From: a virus
Virus record (IMG/VR): IMGVR_UViG_3300047462_000743
Coordinates: 1 to 20,921 of that record
Direction: 5' to 3' (one strand)
DNA: 20,921 nt
In this document: positions 1-7,439 of the stretch, one piece after another
How positions within the stretch are numbered: position 1 is the stretch's first letter
Layout of the letters: every line of letters starts with the position of its first letter
The notes under the pieces: model-generated
The model's database searches: none
What the model was told of the DNA's origin: nothing
What the model saw: the letters and a program-made list of their open reading frames with translations, nothing else
Position numbers and translations under genes: made by a program

Positions 1-591
1 TCACAAATCCAGAATCACTCCTCCAATATCATGATCAGCAAAGTTCGGCCAGATCGCCGAAGGCCTGCCGAATTGCATGACGGCGCCGGCATGCTGCCAA
101 TCCTGGTCCGGGATCGGCACCGGCACCATGGGCACCACGTCGCGCCCATGGTGATAGATGTGTAGCGCAACGCCATATTGGCGGAAGATGCGTGTCAGCA
201 TATCGTCGACCGATGTGCGCGGCGGCTCGAAGGCATGCACGGCCTTGGGCGGCTTGCCGGCCACGCATAGCCGTGCTGCAAGGTAGATGGCGCCGGCGGC
301 GCCTTCGGAATGGCCGCATAGCGCGGCCGGCGCCAATTGCCCGACTGCGTCATGGATGGCGGCAAAAGCCTGCCATATGCCGCGATGCACTTTGCCGTAG
401 ATGCCGGCATCGAACACCAATGCGTCGGCATCGGCCTCGATACAGGCGAAATTATTGGTGCCCGGTATCGCGAGCACCAGGCCTTCCGCCGTATCGTTGC
501 GCACCACGCGCGCCGCGCCCTCGGGGTCGCCGATGGCCGGCACGGCGCTGTAGGCGCGCTGCGCCAGGACGGCAAAGTCGCGCGGCGTCAT
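1..591 (-). CDS. Phage-encoded class-3-type lipase/esterase
   Basis: 196 aa alpha/beta-hydrolase of the lipase class 3 type. The predicted catalytic triad is visible: Ser95 in the nucleophile elbow GHSEG (93-97), Asp151 in GRDVVPMVP, and His187 in DHDIGGV close to the C-terminus. IPGTNN (42-47) fits the oxyanion region. I chose the ATG at 591 because it overlaps the stop of the upstream lipoprotein gene as ATGA; the reading frame is open further upstream, but there it runs antisense-free over the lipoprotein gene in another frame and looks non-coding. There is no signal peptide, so export would need lysis or holin lesions. It is the last gene seen of the lysis end of the late operon, which suggests a role in membrane breakdown at lysis; a lysogenic-conversion enzyme is the alternative. 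The family assignment is strong, the role is inferred. Confidence 0.82.
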   Translation of the reverse strand: MTPRDFAVLAQRAYSAVPAIGDPEGAARVVRNDTAEGLVLAIPGTNNFACIEADADALVFDAGIYGKVHRGIWQAFAAIHDAVGQLAPAALCGHSEGAAGAIYLAARLCVAGKPPKAVHAFEPPRTSVDDMLTRIFRQYGVALHIYHHGRDVVPMVPVPIPDQDWQHAGAVMQFGRPSAIWPNFADHDIGGVILDL

Positions 592-1013
592 TTTGTAGCA
601 GGGGTGGCGACCGCCGCAGGCTGCTCCACCTGTACGGCCTGTGCCACACTCAATAGGATCTGCAGGGCCAGCAAATCGGCAGCCAGCTTGGGGTTTTGCG
701 CCTGGGCGATCGGCAGCACCACGTTGAAGGCCAGGTTTTCCAAAGCCGCCGCATCGCCGGCATTTGCCAGCGCCGCGCTTGCACACAGGCTCTCCACTTG
801 CGGCGCGGCGAGGGCCAGGTCGTGCAAGGCGCCCTGCGGCAGGCCGACGTCGGCCTGCAAACCGGCAACCGCCACTTCCAGCGGCGTACAGACCTGGGCG
901 GCGATCTGGGCAGGTGGTTTCGGCGCAGCGCCGCTTGCTGCATCGGTGTTGGCGGGTGTGGAACAGGCGGCCAGAGCCAGGCCCATCAGGGTCGCAAAGA
1001 TTTTATGTGTCAT
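588..1013 (-). CDS. Small phage lipoprotein in the lysis cassette
   Basis: 141 aa. The N-terminus is a lipoprotein signal: MTHK, a hydrophobic stretch, then lipobox LAAC with the lipidated cysteine at 17. Ser at +2 predicts sorting to the outer membrane. The mature part is Ala/Leu-rich and probably helical, with an extra amphipathic helix at about 90-128 and two more cysteines (42, 77) that could form a disulfide. The start has an excellent ribosome binding site (AAGGAG, 6 nt before ATG). It lies 3 nt after the two-TM holin-like gene and overlaps the lipase by ATGA. It is not proline-rich like a typical Rz1 spanin and there is no Rz partner, yet its position in the cassette fits an outer-membrane lysis factor. 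Function otherwise unknown. Confidence 0.8.
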   Translation of the reverse strand: MTHKIFATLMGLALAACSTPANTDAASGAAPKPPAQIAAQVCTPLEVAVAGLQADVGLPQGALHDLALAAPQVESLCASAALANAGDAAALENLAFNVVLPIAQAQNPKLAADLLALQILLSVAQAVQVEQPAAVATPATK

Positions 1014-1016
1014 GCA

Positions 1017-1220
1017 TTACTCCTTGGGAGGTTGGGCGTCGGGGAAGAGAATCTTGATTGCGGCAGACGCGATGCCGCCCAGGGCCGTGCAGCGGCCCCA
1101 ATCAAGTGCTGCGTATTTCGAGCCGGCCAGCGTCAGCACGAACGCAATGCCTTGCCAGGTGCCTGGTTCGGCGGCGCGTTCGGCGAGGTAGGCCAGTAAT
1201 TGTTCAAGCCTGTCCTGCAT
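1017..1220 (-). CDS. Two-TM holin-like small protein
   Basis: 67 aa, starting at MQDRLEQLL. An amphipathic N-terminal helix (2-15) is followed by two modestly hydrophobic segments, about 22-39 (GTWQGIAFVLTLAG) and 47-60 (TALGGIASAAIKILFP), then a short charged tail (DAQPPKE). This pattern, with the AEPGTW stretch before TM1 and FPD after TM2, resembles small holin-like proteins beside phage endolysins. The reading frame is open far upstream, but that part overlaps the endolysin gene in another frame and is compositionally meaningless, so I use the internal ATG that overlaps the end of the endolysin gene by 17 nt. Likely inner-membrane holin or lysis-timing protein. Class is inferred from size, topology and context only. 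Confidence 0.68.
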   Translation of the reverse strand: MQDRLEQLLAYLAERAAEPGTWQGIAFVLTLAGSKYAALDWGRCTALGGIASAAIKILFPDAQPPKE

Positions 1221-1674
1221 GGCTGCCCTCCAGGTCGTACTGTTGCAGCCGGTGCGCATCGATGATGGCGCACAGGGTGTCGCCGTAGTCCGGCGCGGTG
1301 GCATAACCGGCTGCAGCCAAGGCGCGCGCAAAAGCGATGCTGTCGCAAGTGGCAAAGCAGGCGGCATAGCGCGGATTGGCGCGCAGGAAACGGCCGTGGT
1401 CGGCCAGGCTGGCGGCAAAGTCCGGGTAGGCGCGAAACGCCGCCGTGATCTCGACCCAGCGGCCGGCCAGGTCTTCATGGGTCAGGAAGCTGACAGTCGG
1501 CCCGCTCCAGGCGGCGTCGGCCTTGATGCCGAACAGGTTGTTGCCCGGCGCCTTGCCGCCCCAGGCCGATTCGCAGGCCGCCTGGGCCAGCGTGACGCCC
1601 GCGGGCACGCCGGTGGCGTCACGGCAGGCGAGGGCGCCGGGCAGCAGCGCGGCAATGAAATCGGCCGGCATCAT
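1204..1674 (-). CDS. Endolysin, glucosaminidase (GH73/FlgJ-like)
   Basis: 156 aa single-domain peptidoglycan hydrolase, expected to cleave the glycan strand between N-acetylglucosamine and N-acetylmuramic acid. Visible family marks are the catalytic Glu35 in ACESAWGG, the following GNNLFGIKA block (44-52), the FRAYPDFAASLADHG block (80-94) and YATAPDYGDTL (124-134), which corresponds to the conserved YATDP-type motif. There is no signal peptide, so it depends on a holin. The ATG at 1674 (tandem ATGATG) forms an ATGA overlap with the upstream one-TM gene; longer in-frame extensions run through that gene and are rejected. It lies between two holin-like genes, a complete lysis core. Family confident; exact bond specificity unproven. 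Confidence 0.88.
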   Translation of the reverse strand: MMPADFIAALLPGALACRDATGVPAGVTLAQAACESAWGGKAPGNNLFGIKADAAWSGPTVSFLTHEDLAGRWVEITAAFRAYPDFAASLADHGRFLRANPRYAACFATCDSIAFARALAAAGYATAPDYGDTLCAIIDAHRLQQYDLEGSHAGQA

Positions 1675-1865
1675 TTGGCCCACCCATGCGCGGCGAACCA
1701 GAGATAGACCGCGCCGGCCAGGGCGGCGGAAACCAGGCCGGCCAGCGTCCATTTGCCGAACGCGGCAAATTGCTTGTCGAGCCATTCCTGTAGCGCTTCC
1801 TTGACGATTTCCTTGTCCAGGGCCGGTGCGGACTTGTCCTTGCTTGATGAGAGTTTGTCGTTCAT
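1671..1865 (-). CDS. One-TM holin-like protein
   Basis: 64 aa. A charged cytosolic N-terminal half (MNDKLSSSKDKSAP, then an amphipathic helix DKEIVKEALQEWLDKQ) leads into one transmembrane helix at about 39-60 (WTLAGLVSAALAGAVYLWFA) and ends in HGWAK. It directly precedes and overlaps the glucosaminidase by 4 nt, the usual place of a holin or antiholin. The ribosome binding site GAAAGAA is moderate. Two small membrane proteins flank the endolysin, so this could be the holin and the other the antiholin, or the reverse; sequence alone cannot decide. Confidence 0.65.
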   Translation of the reverse strand: MNDKLSSSKDKSAPALDKEIVKEALQEWLDKQFAAFGKWTLAGLVSAALAGAVYLWFAAHGWAK

Positions 1866-1896
1866 GGCGTTCTTTCATGTTGTGGAAATTGGATGC

Positions 1897-3711
1897 TCAT
1901 TTGACGAATTCGACGGTCTGCGCCGTGAGTTGATTGGCGCTCGTGGCGCCGAACAAGACGTTTTGTCCGTTCACATTCGGAAATGCCTGGCAGGCATTGC
2001 TGCTGCCGAACGTGGAACTGATCTGGGTTGCGCTGCCCAATGCAATCGAGGTTCCGTTGATGGTGAATGGCGCGGCGAAATAGCCGGCATTGGCCACGCT
2101 GTAGTAGACGTAACCTGTGTAGCCCAGCACCGGTTCCAGGACCGACGCACCGTAATTGGAAGGAATGGCCACCGAGGCCGCCGGGCCCGCCGTCACCGTG
2201 GTGCCGGCGACGGTGAGCACGACCATGCGCAGGAAGCCGGTGTTGACGTTGAAGTAGGTGACCAGGAATTGGTTGCCGCCGAGCGAAACCATCTGCGCGC
2301 CGCCGCAACCGCTGTCGATACTCGTCAGCGGTGTGCCGATGCCGATTGCGGTGCCGCTGACGGTGACGACCACCGCGCTCATCGACGACGAGGAATTCAT
2401 GCCGACCAGCAGTGCGGTGTTGGCCGATATCGGCGCCAGGCAGGGCGTCTGGCCGACCGTGGCTGCGACGGCAGCGTTCACATTCCCGACCGGCCCCGGT
2501 ACGATCGTGGAGCCGGAGATCGTGAATGCGACGGCATTCATGGTCGAGCCGCTTCCGTTATTCCAGAGCGCCATGCCCAGCGTATTGCTCATGGCACAGC
2601 AGGCGCACAGGGTTCCCCCAGCCGTGCTCAGCAGCGTGGCGCTCGCACCCAGGGACAGCGTTGTGCCGTTCAAGGTCAGCACGGCGGCGGCCGGATAGCT
2701 TGAACCGCCCGCCTGCGAGCCCACGACCAATACCGTCGTCGCCGAAATCGGGGATACGGAAACCGCGCCACTCATGCCGGCACCGATGCCGATGACATTG
2801 CCGTACGTGATGCTGGTCCCGGCCACGGTGGCAGCAACGGCGAAGCCGGTGGTGGCGCCCTGCGACCATGCCAGCACAAATGTCGTTGCGGACACGGCGC
2901 ATCCTGTCAATGTGGCTGTTGCTGCTGCATCGGTGCAAACCGGCCCGATCACCACATTGCCCAGCCAGCCGAACTCCGACGAATTCCCCACCGCCCAGAC
3001 CCCGGCCGCCGTGGCATTTGCCGTCAGGTGCAGCATCACGCTGCCACGCACAGGCACGAGGGCAATCAACACGCCGCTGTGGTCGCGCACTTCGAACGGA
3101 AATTGTCCGTAGTTGCGCATCCAGTATTGCGGCCCGCCCACATTCAAGCCGGTTGCATCGGGCAGCGTCACCGCCTGGTACAGACTTGCCATATTGACGG
3201 GCACGAACAGGTAGCTCGACGCGAGCGCCGTGCCGGAGGTGATGGTCGGGGAGGTCGTGGACATTCCGGGGAAGCTCCACGTCACTCCGCCACCTGTGCC
3301 GCTCAACACCTTGCCCTGGTTGCCCGCCAAGCCCGGCAGGCTGGTCGAGACGACTGCGCCGTCCACATAGCCCTTCGTTGCCGCATCGCCCGAACCGGTG
3401 GGCGCACCGAGCGCGTTGATCTGGTACCCGGCCATGTTCTTCGCCTGCACCGCATTGGCCGTGTCGACATAGCCCTTGTTGGCCACATCGGCGGCGACAA
3501 CCGGCGTGGCCAGGTTGTAAAGCCGCTGCCCGTTCCAGTTGATTGCCGTGCCCGGCATACCCTGGCCGTCGCGCGTCAGGCAATTGTTGAGGCCGGCCAC
3601 GATGTCGTTGGTGTCCTGGTCCATGCGCGCGCCCTGGATGTTGACGTTGTTTTGCGCATCCTGCGCCCAGGAAAAGAGGCGCTGGAAAATACCGCTGTCG
3701 TTCCATGGCAT
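1897..3711 (-). CDS. Phage tail fibre with C-terminal propeller-like repeats
   Basis: 604 aa receptor-binding-type protein. Residues 1-150 look like a podovirus fibre base: DIVAGLNNCLTRDGQGMPG (37-54), a WNGQRLYNLATP stretch (59-70) and two fibre motifs NKGYVD (78-83) and TKGYVD (112-117). Residues about 150-260 form a beta-rich region with a capsid/fibre-type WAVGNSSEF segment. From about 270 to the end, six repeats of 50-53 residues each carry a core of the form hydrophobic-x-G-T/S-x-h-x-x-G (at 296, 347, 398, 451, 501, 551), followed by an LL/VVG-like strand; a closing half-repeat ends in AQTVEFVK. This suggests a beta-propeller or beta-solenoid receptor-binding head. Start is supported by GAAAGGA 7 nt upstream. 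A terminator separates it from the upstream gene. Confidence 0.85.
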   Translation of the reverse strand: MPWNDSGIFQRLFSWAQDAQNNVNIQGARMDQDTNDIVAGLNNCLTRDGQGMPGTAINWNGQRLYNLATPVVAADVANKGYVDTANAVQAKNMAGYQINALGAPTGSGDAATKGYVDGAVVSTSLPGLAGNQGKVLSGTGGGVTWSFPGMSTTSPTITSGTALASSYLFVPVNMASLYQAVTLPDATGLNVGGPQYWMRNYGQFPFEVRDHSGVLIALVPVRGSVMLHLTANATAAGVWAVGNSSEFGWLGNVVIGPVCTDAAATATLTGCAVSATTFVLAWSQGATTGFAVAATVAGTSITYGNVIGIGAGMSGAVSVSPISATTVLVVGSQAGGSSYPAAAVLTLNGTTLSLGASATLLSTAGGTLCACCAMSNTLGMALWNNGSGSTMNAVAFTISGSTIVPGPVGNVNAAVAATVGQTPCLAPISANTALLVGMNSSSSMSAVVVTVSGTAIGIGTPLTSIDSGCGGAQMVSLGGNQFLVTYFNVNTGFLRMVVLTVAGTTVTAGPAASVAIPSNYGASVLEPVLGYTGYVYYSVANAGYFAAPFTINGTSIALGSATQISSTFGSSNACQAFPNVNGQNVLFGATSANQLTAQTVEFVK

Positions 3712-3731
3712 GGTGCAATCCTTTCGGAAAT

Positions 3732-3754
3732 AAAAAACCCGGCGCTGGGCCGGG
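3732..3754 (-). terminator. Intrinsic terminator upstream of tail fibre
   Basis: Read on the minus strand: CCCGGC, 5-nt loop, GCCGGG, then six T. It lies just after the stop of the small 3766-4101 gene and 21 nt before the fibre start, so it faces the direction of late transcription. It could reduce fibre expression relative to upstream genes unless transcription is antiterminated. Confidence 0.75.
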
Positions 3755-3765
3755 GGATGGTCGGC

Positions 3766-4101
3766 TTATGCGCCGGGTGGGTCACCGAGGTCGCCGCCAT
3801 CGTTGAACGCGACTTCCTGGCCGTCTCCGGCATCGCCCGCACCCCGTCCAGCCGGAGCCGACTGTGCCGACTGTGCCGGCTCGGGCCGGCCCTGCAGCAT
3901 CTTCGTGGCGTTGTAACCCTGCAGCGCCTTCGCCAGCACCGACAGCGGGCTGATCGGTCCGCGCGGATTCTGGATCGGTTGGCCCGCCTGCGACAGCAAG
4001 GCCATGCCGATCGCTTGCCGCCGCTGCGGCGACAAGCTGGCGCAGTCGGTGGATAGCTGGCTTCCTGTATTCGATATGCTCATGATGAATTTCCGTTTCA
4101 T
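3766..4101 (-). CDS. Small phage protein of unknown function
   Basis: 111 aa, or 105 aa if translation starts at the second ATG (4083). Neither start has a strong ribosome binding site; the first lies 3 nt after the previous stop, the second follows CGGAAA at a suitable distance. The N-terminal half is predicted helical (LSPQRRQAIGMALLSQAG, then SPLSVLAKALQGYNATKML); the C-terminal third is Gly/Ala/Asp/Pro-rich and probably disordered (GRGAGDAGDG). No domain is recognised. Its place between the internal-virion-type gene and the fibre suggests a minor virion or assembly protein. It is followed at once by a terminator. Confidence 0.7.
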   Translation of the reverse strand: MKRKFIMSISNTGSQLSTDCASLSPQRRQAIGMALLSQAGQPIQNPRGPISPLSVLAKALQGYNATKMLQGRPEPAQSAQSAPAGRGAGDAGDGQEVAFNDGGDLGDPPGA

Positions 4102-4104
4102 TGG

Positions 4105-5472
4105 TCAGGCAAACAATTCCGCCAGGTAGGGCAGGGCTTCCTCGAAGGCGCTGCCGGCTTCTTCGCCGGCGCCGCTCTCGAACAGCGACGCCAATCCGTC
4201 GCCGGCAGCGCCGCCAAGGTCGGACAAGCCGCCGTAGCCGGCGTCGCCATAGATAGACTGCAAGGCGTCGCTGTCCAGCGCGGGCGCGCCCATGCCCGTC
4301 GGTGAGCCGATCGAGAAGGTGCCCGATCCGCCGCCGAACAGACTGCCCAAGCTGCCCAACAAGCCGCCGCTACTACTGCCGCCGCCCAGGTTCGACATCA
4401 TCGCCGCACTGCCCAAGCTGCCCAGGCCCTGCATCGTGCCGTTGTAGGCACCCACCTGGTTGGCATAGTTCTGCCCCACGATGCCGGCCACGTTGGTCGG
4501 CGCCGACGCCAGTGCGCCGTACTGCTGCGTCGCCGGCATGCCCGGTTGCGTGCCGTTCATCAGGGCCGAATATTCGGTCAGCGGCTCGTTCTGGGTCGTG
4601 ACGTCGTTGCTCAACTGCTCGGCTGCCGCATTGTTGTTCAATTGCGCGTTGAACTGCGCCATCGCATTGTCCTTCCCGGCATTGAATTCGGATAGTTGCG
4701 TTGCCGCCTGCGCGGCCTGGTCTTGCAGGCCGGCGTTGCCCATCGCCTGGTTGTATTGCTGTTGCTGCGCCGCGTTGTCGAAGTTCCCCGTGCTCAGTTC
4801 CTGTCCATATAAGGTATTTTCTTCGTTCAAGCCCTGGTTGAATGCCGACGACTCGGCCTGTTGCTGCTGGAAAGTCTGGTTGCGGTTCAAGTCGCCCTGC
4901 GCGCGGTTCCATGCGTCCGAGCCCTGCGTGATGCCCTGTGCCGCCAATTGCGAATCCAGATCGGACTGCTGTTCCTGCTGCTGCGGCGCCAGGTAACCCA
5001 TCTGCTCCTGGTAGGCCGCATTGGCCGACTGGTTGGCGAGCTGCTCCGGGTTTGGCCCTTCGAGCGAGGTCTGCACCGCCTCGCCGCCATTGCCGATATT
5101 GGTCACGTAGTTGCCCAGCGTCGCCTGCACGGCCGGCCCGGCGGAGGTTTGCAGCGCAGGCAGTTGCGGATTGAAATTCAAGCCGCCGTTGCCGGTCCAG
5201 TTGGCCAGCACCGCGCCGGCCTTGTTGGTCGCGTCCTGCTGGTTCGTCGTCGTGCTGTTGAAGATTCCCTGCTCGACCGGCGAGAGCGAACTGGTTTGCG
5301 TATAGAGCGGCGTGCCGTCGGGATTGGTACCGGTCTGCGACCAACTCGTCGAGCCGTAAGGATTGGCGGAATTGCTCTTGCTGAAGTCGGAGTAATACTG
5401 GTCGGCCAGCTCGTTGCTCTGGTTTTGCAGATTCGCCACTGTGCCGGGGTTCGGCGAACTAGGCTTGCCCAT
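4105..5472 (-). CDS. Gln/Asn-rich internal virion (ejection-type) protein
   Basis: 455 aa from ATG (MGKPSSPNPG); this start has AAAGG 8 nt upstream, while a GTG nine bases earlier has none. Composition is rich in Q, N, A, G and S. Residues 150-290 look like a long helical stretch with many Gln (AYQEQMGYLAPQQQEQQSDL, later FQQQQAESSAF and AAQQQQYNQAM). It includes the LDSQLAAQGITQGSDAWNRA motif typical of a family of podovirus structural proteins in this genome position. Residues about 355-385 are a Gly/Ser-rich hinge and the C-terminus is acidic (EEAGSAFEEALPYLAELFA). Such proteins are usually injected or line the tail channel; that role is inferred from position and composition. It overlaps the end of the GNAT-fold gene by 14 nt. 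Confidence 0.72.
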   Translation of the reverse strand: MGKPSSPNPGTVANLQNQSNELADQYYSDFSKSNSANPYGSTSWSQTGTNPDGTPLYTQTSSLSPVEQGIFNSTTTNQQDATNKAGAVLANWTGNGGLNFNPQLPALQTSAGPAVQATLGNYVTNIGNGGEAVQTSLEGPNPEQLANQSANAAYQEQMGYLAPQQQEQQSDLDSQLAAQGITQGSDAWNRAQGDLNRNQTFQQQQAESSAFNQGLNEENTLYGQELSTGNFDNAAQQQQYNQAMGNAGLQDQAAQAATQLSEFNAGKDNAMAQFNAQLNNNAAAEQLSNDVTTQNEPLTEYSALMNGTQPGMPATQQYGALASAPTNVAGIVGQNYANQVGAYNGTMQGLGSLGSAAMMSNLGGGSSSGGLLGSLGSLFGGGSGTFSIGSPTGMGAPALDSDALQSIYGDAGYGGLSDLGGAAGDGLASLFESGAGEEAGSAFEEALPYLAELFA

Positions 5473-5893
5473 ATTGATCACCTTTCAAGAATTTGCAGTC
5501 TTCGCGGCGCAGCGTATAGATCAGCAGCGCGCCTTCCGGGTCCGCGTCAGCAATGCTCGCCTCAAGCCGGAAGCCCAGCCTTTCGTCGAATTGCCGCGCA
5601 TGCCGGTTCGCCTCGCGCACGATGCCGATCACCTTCCGGCATGCAAGCACCACGAAAACATAGTGGAACACGTCTTCCAGGAAGCGCCGCGTCAGCCAGC
5701 GCCGTCCCTCACCCACGATGTGCGCCGTCACGCTGGCGCCGTTATAGTTCTCCAGCCACACTGCGCCGAGCAGTTGGCTTCCACCCTCGACCTGGGCAAT
5801 CGTGGAACAGCAGGGCTGGGCGGCAGGCCCGCCGAAGCGCGGCGCCATCCATTGCTTGACCAGGTCGGAGTCGCCATACAGCGTCTGCTTCAT
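5459..5893 (-). CDS. GNAT-fold phage protein
   Basis: 144 aa. The C-terminal half carries the marks of the GNAT acyl-CoA transferase fold: a beta strand KVIGIV (87-92), then NRHARQFDERLGF (96-108), equivalent to the N-x-x-A-x-x-F-x-E-x-LGF motif, then a strand ALLIYTLRREDC (122-133). The N-terminal part (MAPRFGG, LLGAVWLENYNGASVTAHIV) fits the substrate-binding strands. The start ATG overlaps the upstream nozzle-like gene stop by ATGA; a longer in-frame extension would lie wholly in that gene. GNAT-like genes occur among podovirus tail genes, where they may be virion components or modify a phage or host target. I cannot tell whether this one is catalytically active. Confidence 0.72.
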   Translation of the reverse strand: MKQTLYGDSDLVKQWMAPRFGGPAAQPCCSTIAQVEGGSQLLGAVWLENYNGASVTAHIVGEGRRWLTRRFLEDVFHYVFVVLACRKVIGIVREANRHARQFDERLGFRLEASIADADPEGALLIYTLRREDCKFLKGDQYGQA

Positions 5894-7437
5894 AGCGGCC
5901 CGCCCACTTGGTACGCCACCTCGGTCGCCTGCCATTGGCAGACCGCACCGGCCACCGACAATCCCACATGCACCGCGCCCGCGTCGCCCACGCCTGTGGC
6001 GCCATGCCACACGCGCAAGGTACCCGACGGGCTGGACCAGGGCGTTCCCCAGGGCGCACCCCATAGCGTGTTGTTCACCGGACTGTAGACGGTCGCCACC
6101 GCCGGCGTCGTCACGTCATAGTCGACATTGATCGAACATGCAGGATTGCTGCCGTTGGTCGCCAGCATCACCGGCTTCAAGGCGGTGAACAGCTTCTGCC
6201 GTCCCGGCGCATCGAAGAAATTGAAGGCCTGGATCGCATCGGCTGAAATCGGCATGCCGTTGTCGGAGAGGCCCGCATCGCATTGATAGACCACGCCGTA
6301 GCCGCCGAAAAACAATCCATCGTTGAACAGCTCGAAACAGAACGCATTCCAGCCCGTGAAGCGGCACCAGGCGCCGGTCAGCGTATTCATCACGTACTGG
6401 TAAGACTGGATGCCCGCGACCGCCGGCACGTTGATCAATACCTTGTTGCCGATCGGATAGAGGATCACCTGCCAGCCGAAGTTGCCCGCGTAGCTCTGCA
6501 CGTCGGCATTGATCAGGCTCTGGATCTTTGCCGTCACCGATTGGCCCAGTTGCGAGCGGTCCGTCAGCATCGCGGCCTTCAGCGGAAACAAGCCGTCGGC
6601 ACAGATCACGATCAAGTCCGAACCGAACTTTTCCAGGCAGCGGTAACCGATGGGCCGGCCGATGCGGAAATAGGCTTGTTCCGACCAGCTTGCCGCATTC
6701 GTCGGATCGTAACCCTCGAACACCACCACCTCGCCGTTGCTCGACATCGCGATAAAGAACTCGTTCAAGCCCGCCGTGTTGTCCACGGTCCAGCTCTGCA
6801 CCGCCTGCAGGTAGCCGCCCAGGCGGAAGAAGCCGCCGAAGTCCAGTATCCCGGCCGCGCCGCCGACCGAATTCACCGGCAGGTAAGCGCACTGCGTGCT
6901 GCCCTTGATCACGAAATACAGCCGCTGCTTGAACGCGCAGCCCTGGATGAAGGAAGAGGGCGTCGCGCCGGTGACCGACACCGGCGTGCTGCCGTTGGTC
7001 ACCTGCTGCCAAGCCGTGCCGTTATAGAGCCAGGGGCTGTCGACGCCATTGACCAGGTAGAGGAACTGCCCGTTGGCCGCCGTGCTGCCGAACGCCACCT
7101 TCTGCCATTGGTCGCTCGCATTGCCCGAGACCACAGGCGCACCTACGGCCCCGCTGCCGCTCACGTTGTAGATCTTGCCGCCGGACGCGGCGAACAACTG
7201 GTTGTTGCCCGCAATGCCGTTGTAGGCGAACAAGCCCGAAACCGGGCCCGGCAAACCGCTTGCCTGCACCGCACAACCGTTGCGCAGATTTACCGAGGTT
7301 GGCGTGGGGAACCAGTTGTCGAGCCTGGCCGCATCGTTGGGCGGCATGTCGGCCAGGGCATCGCGGCTGTTCAAGCCGCCTATGGGTGCCGCCAACACCT
7401 TGGTCATGGCACGCGGTTCTTGCATGGATGCCGGCAT
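5890..7437 (-). CDS. Podovirus tail nozzle/hub-like beta-propeller protein
   Basis: 515 aa. The N-terminus (about 14-45) reads APIGGLNSRDALADMPPNDA followed by LDNWFPTPT and a LRNG strand, a signature of a podovirus structural family located after the head-tail adaptor. The body is rich in short beta strands with repeated aromatic turns (LFAASGGKIYNVSG, FLYLVNGVDSPWLYNG, LYFVIKGSTQCAYL), consistent with a propeller or nozzle that closes the short tail. Start at 7437 is preferred: GGGAG lies 6 nt upstream and the gene begins 2 nt after the adaptor stop. It overlaps the GNAT-fold gene by 4 nt. Nozzle function is inferred from family and position. Confidence 0.77.
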   Translation of the reverse strand: MPASMQEPRAMTKVLAAPIGGLNSRDALADMPPNDAARLDNWFPTPTSVNLRNGCAVQASGLPGPVSGLFAYNGIAGNNQLFAASGGKIYNVSGSGAVGAPVVSGNASDQWQKVAFGSTAANGQFLYLVNGVDSPWLYNGTAWQQVTNGSTPVSVTGATPSSFIQGCAFKQRLYFVIKGSTQCAYLPVNSVGGAAGILDFGGFFRLGGYLQAVQSWTVDNTAGLNEFFIAMSSNGEVVVFEGYDPTNAASWSEQAYFRIGRPIGYRCLEKFGSDLIVICADGLFPLKAAMLTDRSQLGQSVTAKIQSLINADVQSYAGNFGWQVILYPIGNKVLINVPAVAGIQSYQYVMNTLTGAWCRFTGWNAFCFELFNDGLFFGGYGVVYQCDAGLSDNGMPISADAIQAFNFFDAPGRQKLFTALKPVMLATNGSNPACSINVDYDVTTPAVATVYSPVNNTLWGAPWGTPWSSPSGTLRVWHGATGVGDAGAVHVGLSVAGAVCQWQATEVAYQVGGPL

Positions 7438-7439
7438 GG

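Noticed and set aside
592-786. N-terminal extension of the lipase frame over the lipoprotein gene
   Set aside because: The extension overlaps a well-supported lipoprotein gene, is Gly/Arg/Cys-rich and has no ribosome binding site; the ATGA overlap gives a better start.
1897-3711. Diversity-generating retroelement target in the fibre
   Set aside because: No reverse transcriptase gene or template repeat is visible in the window.
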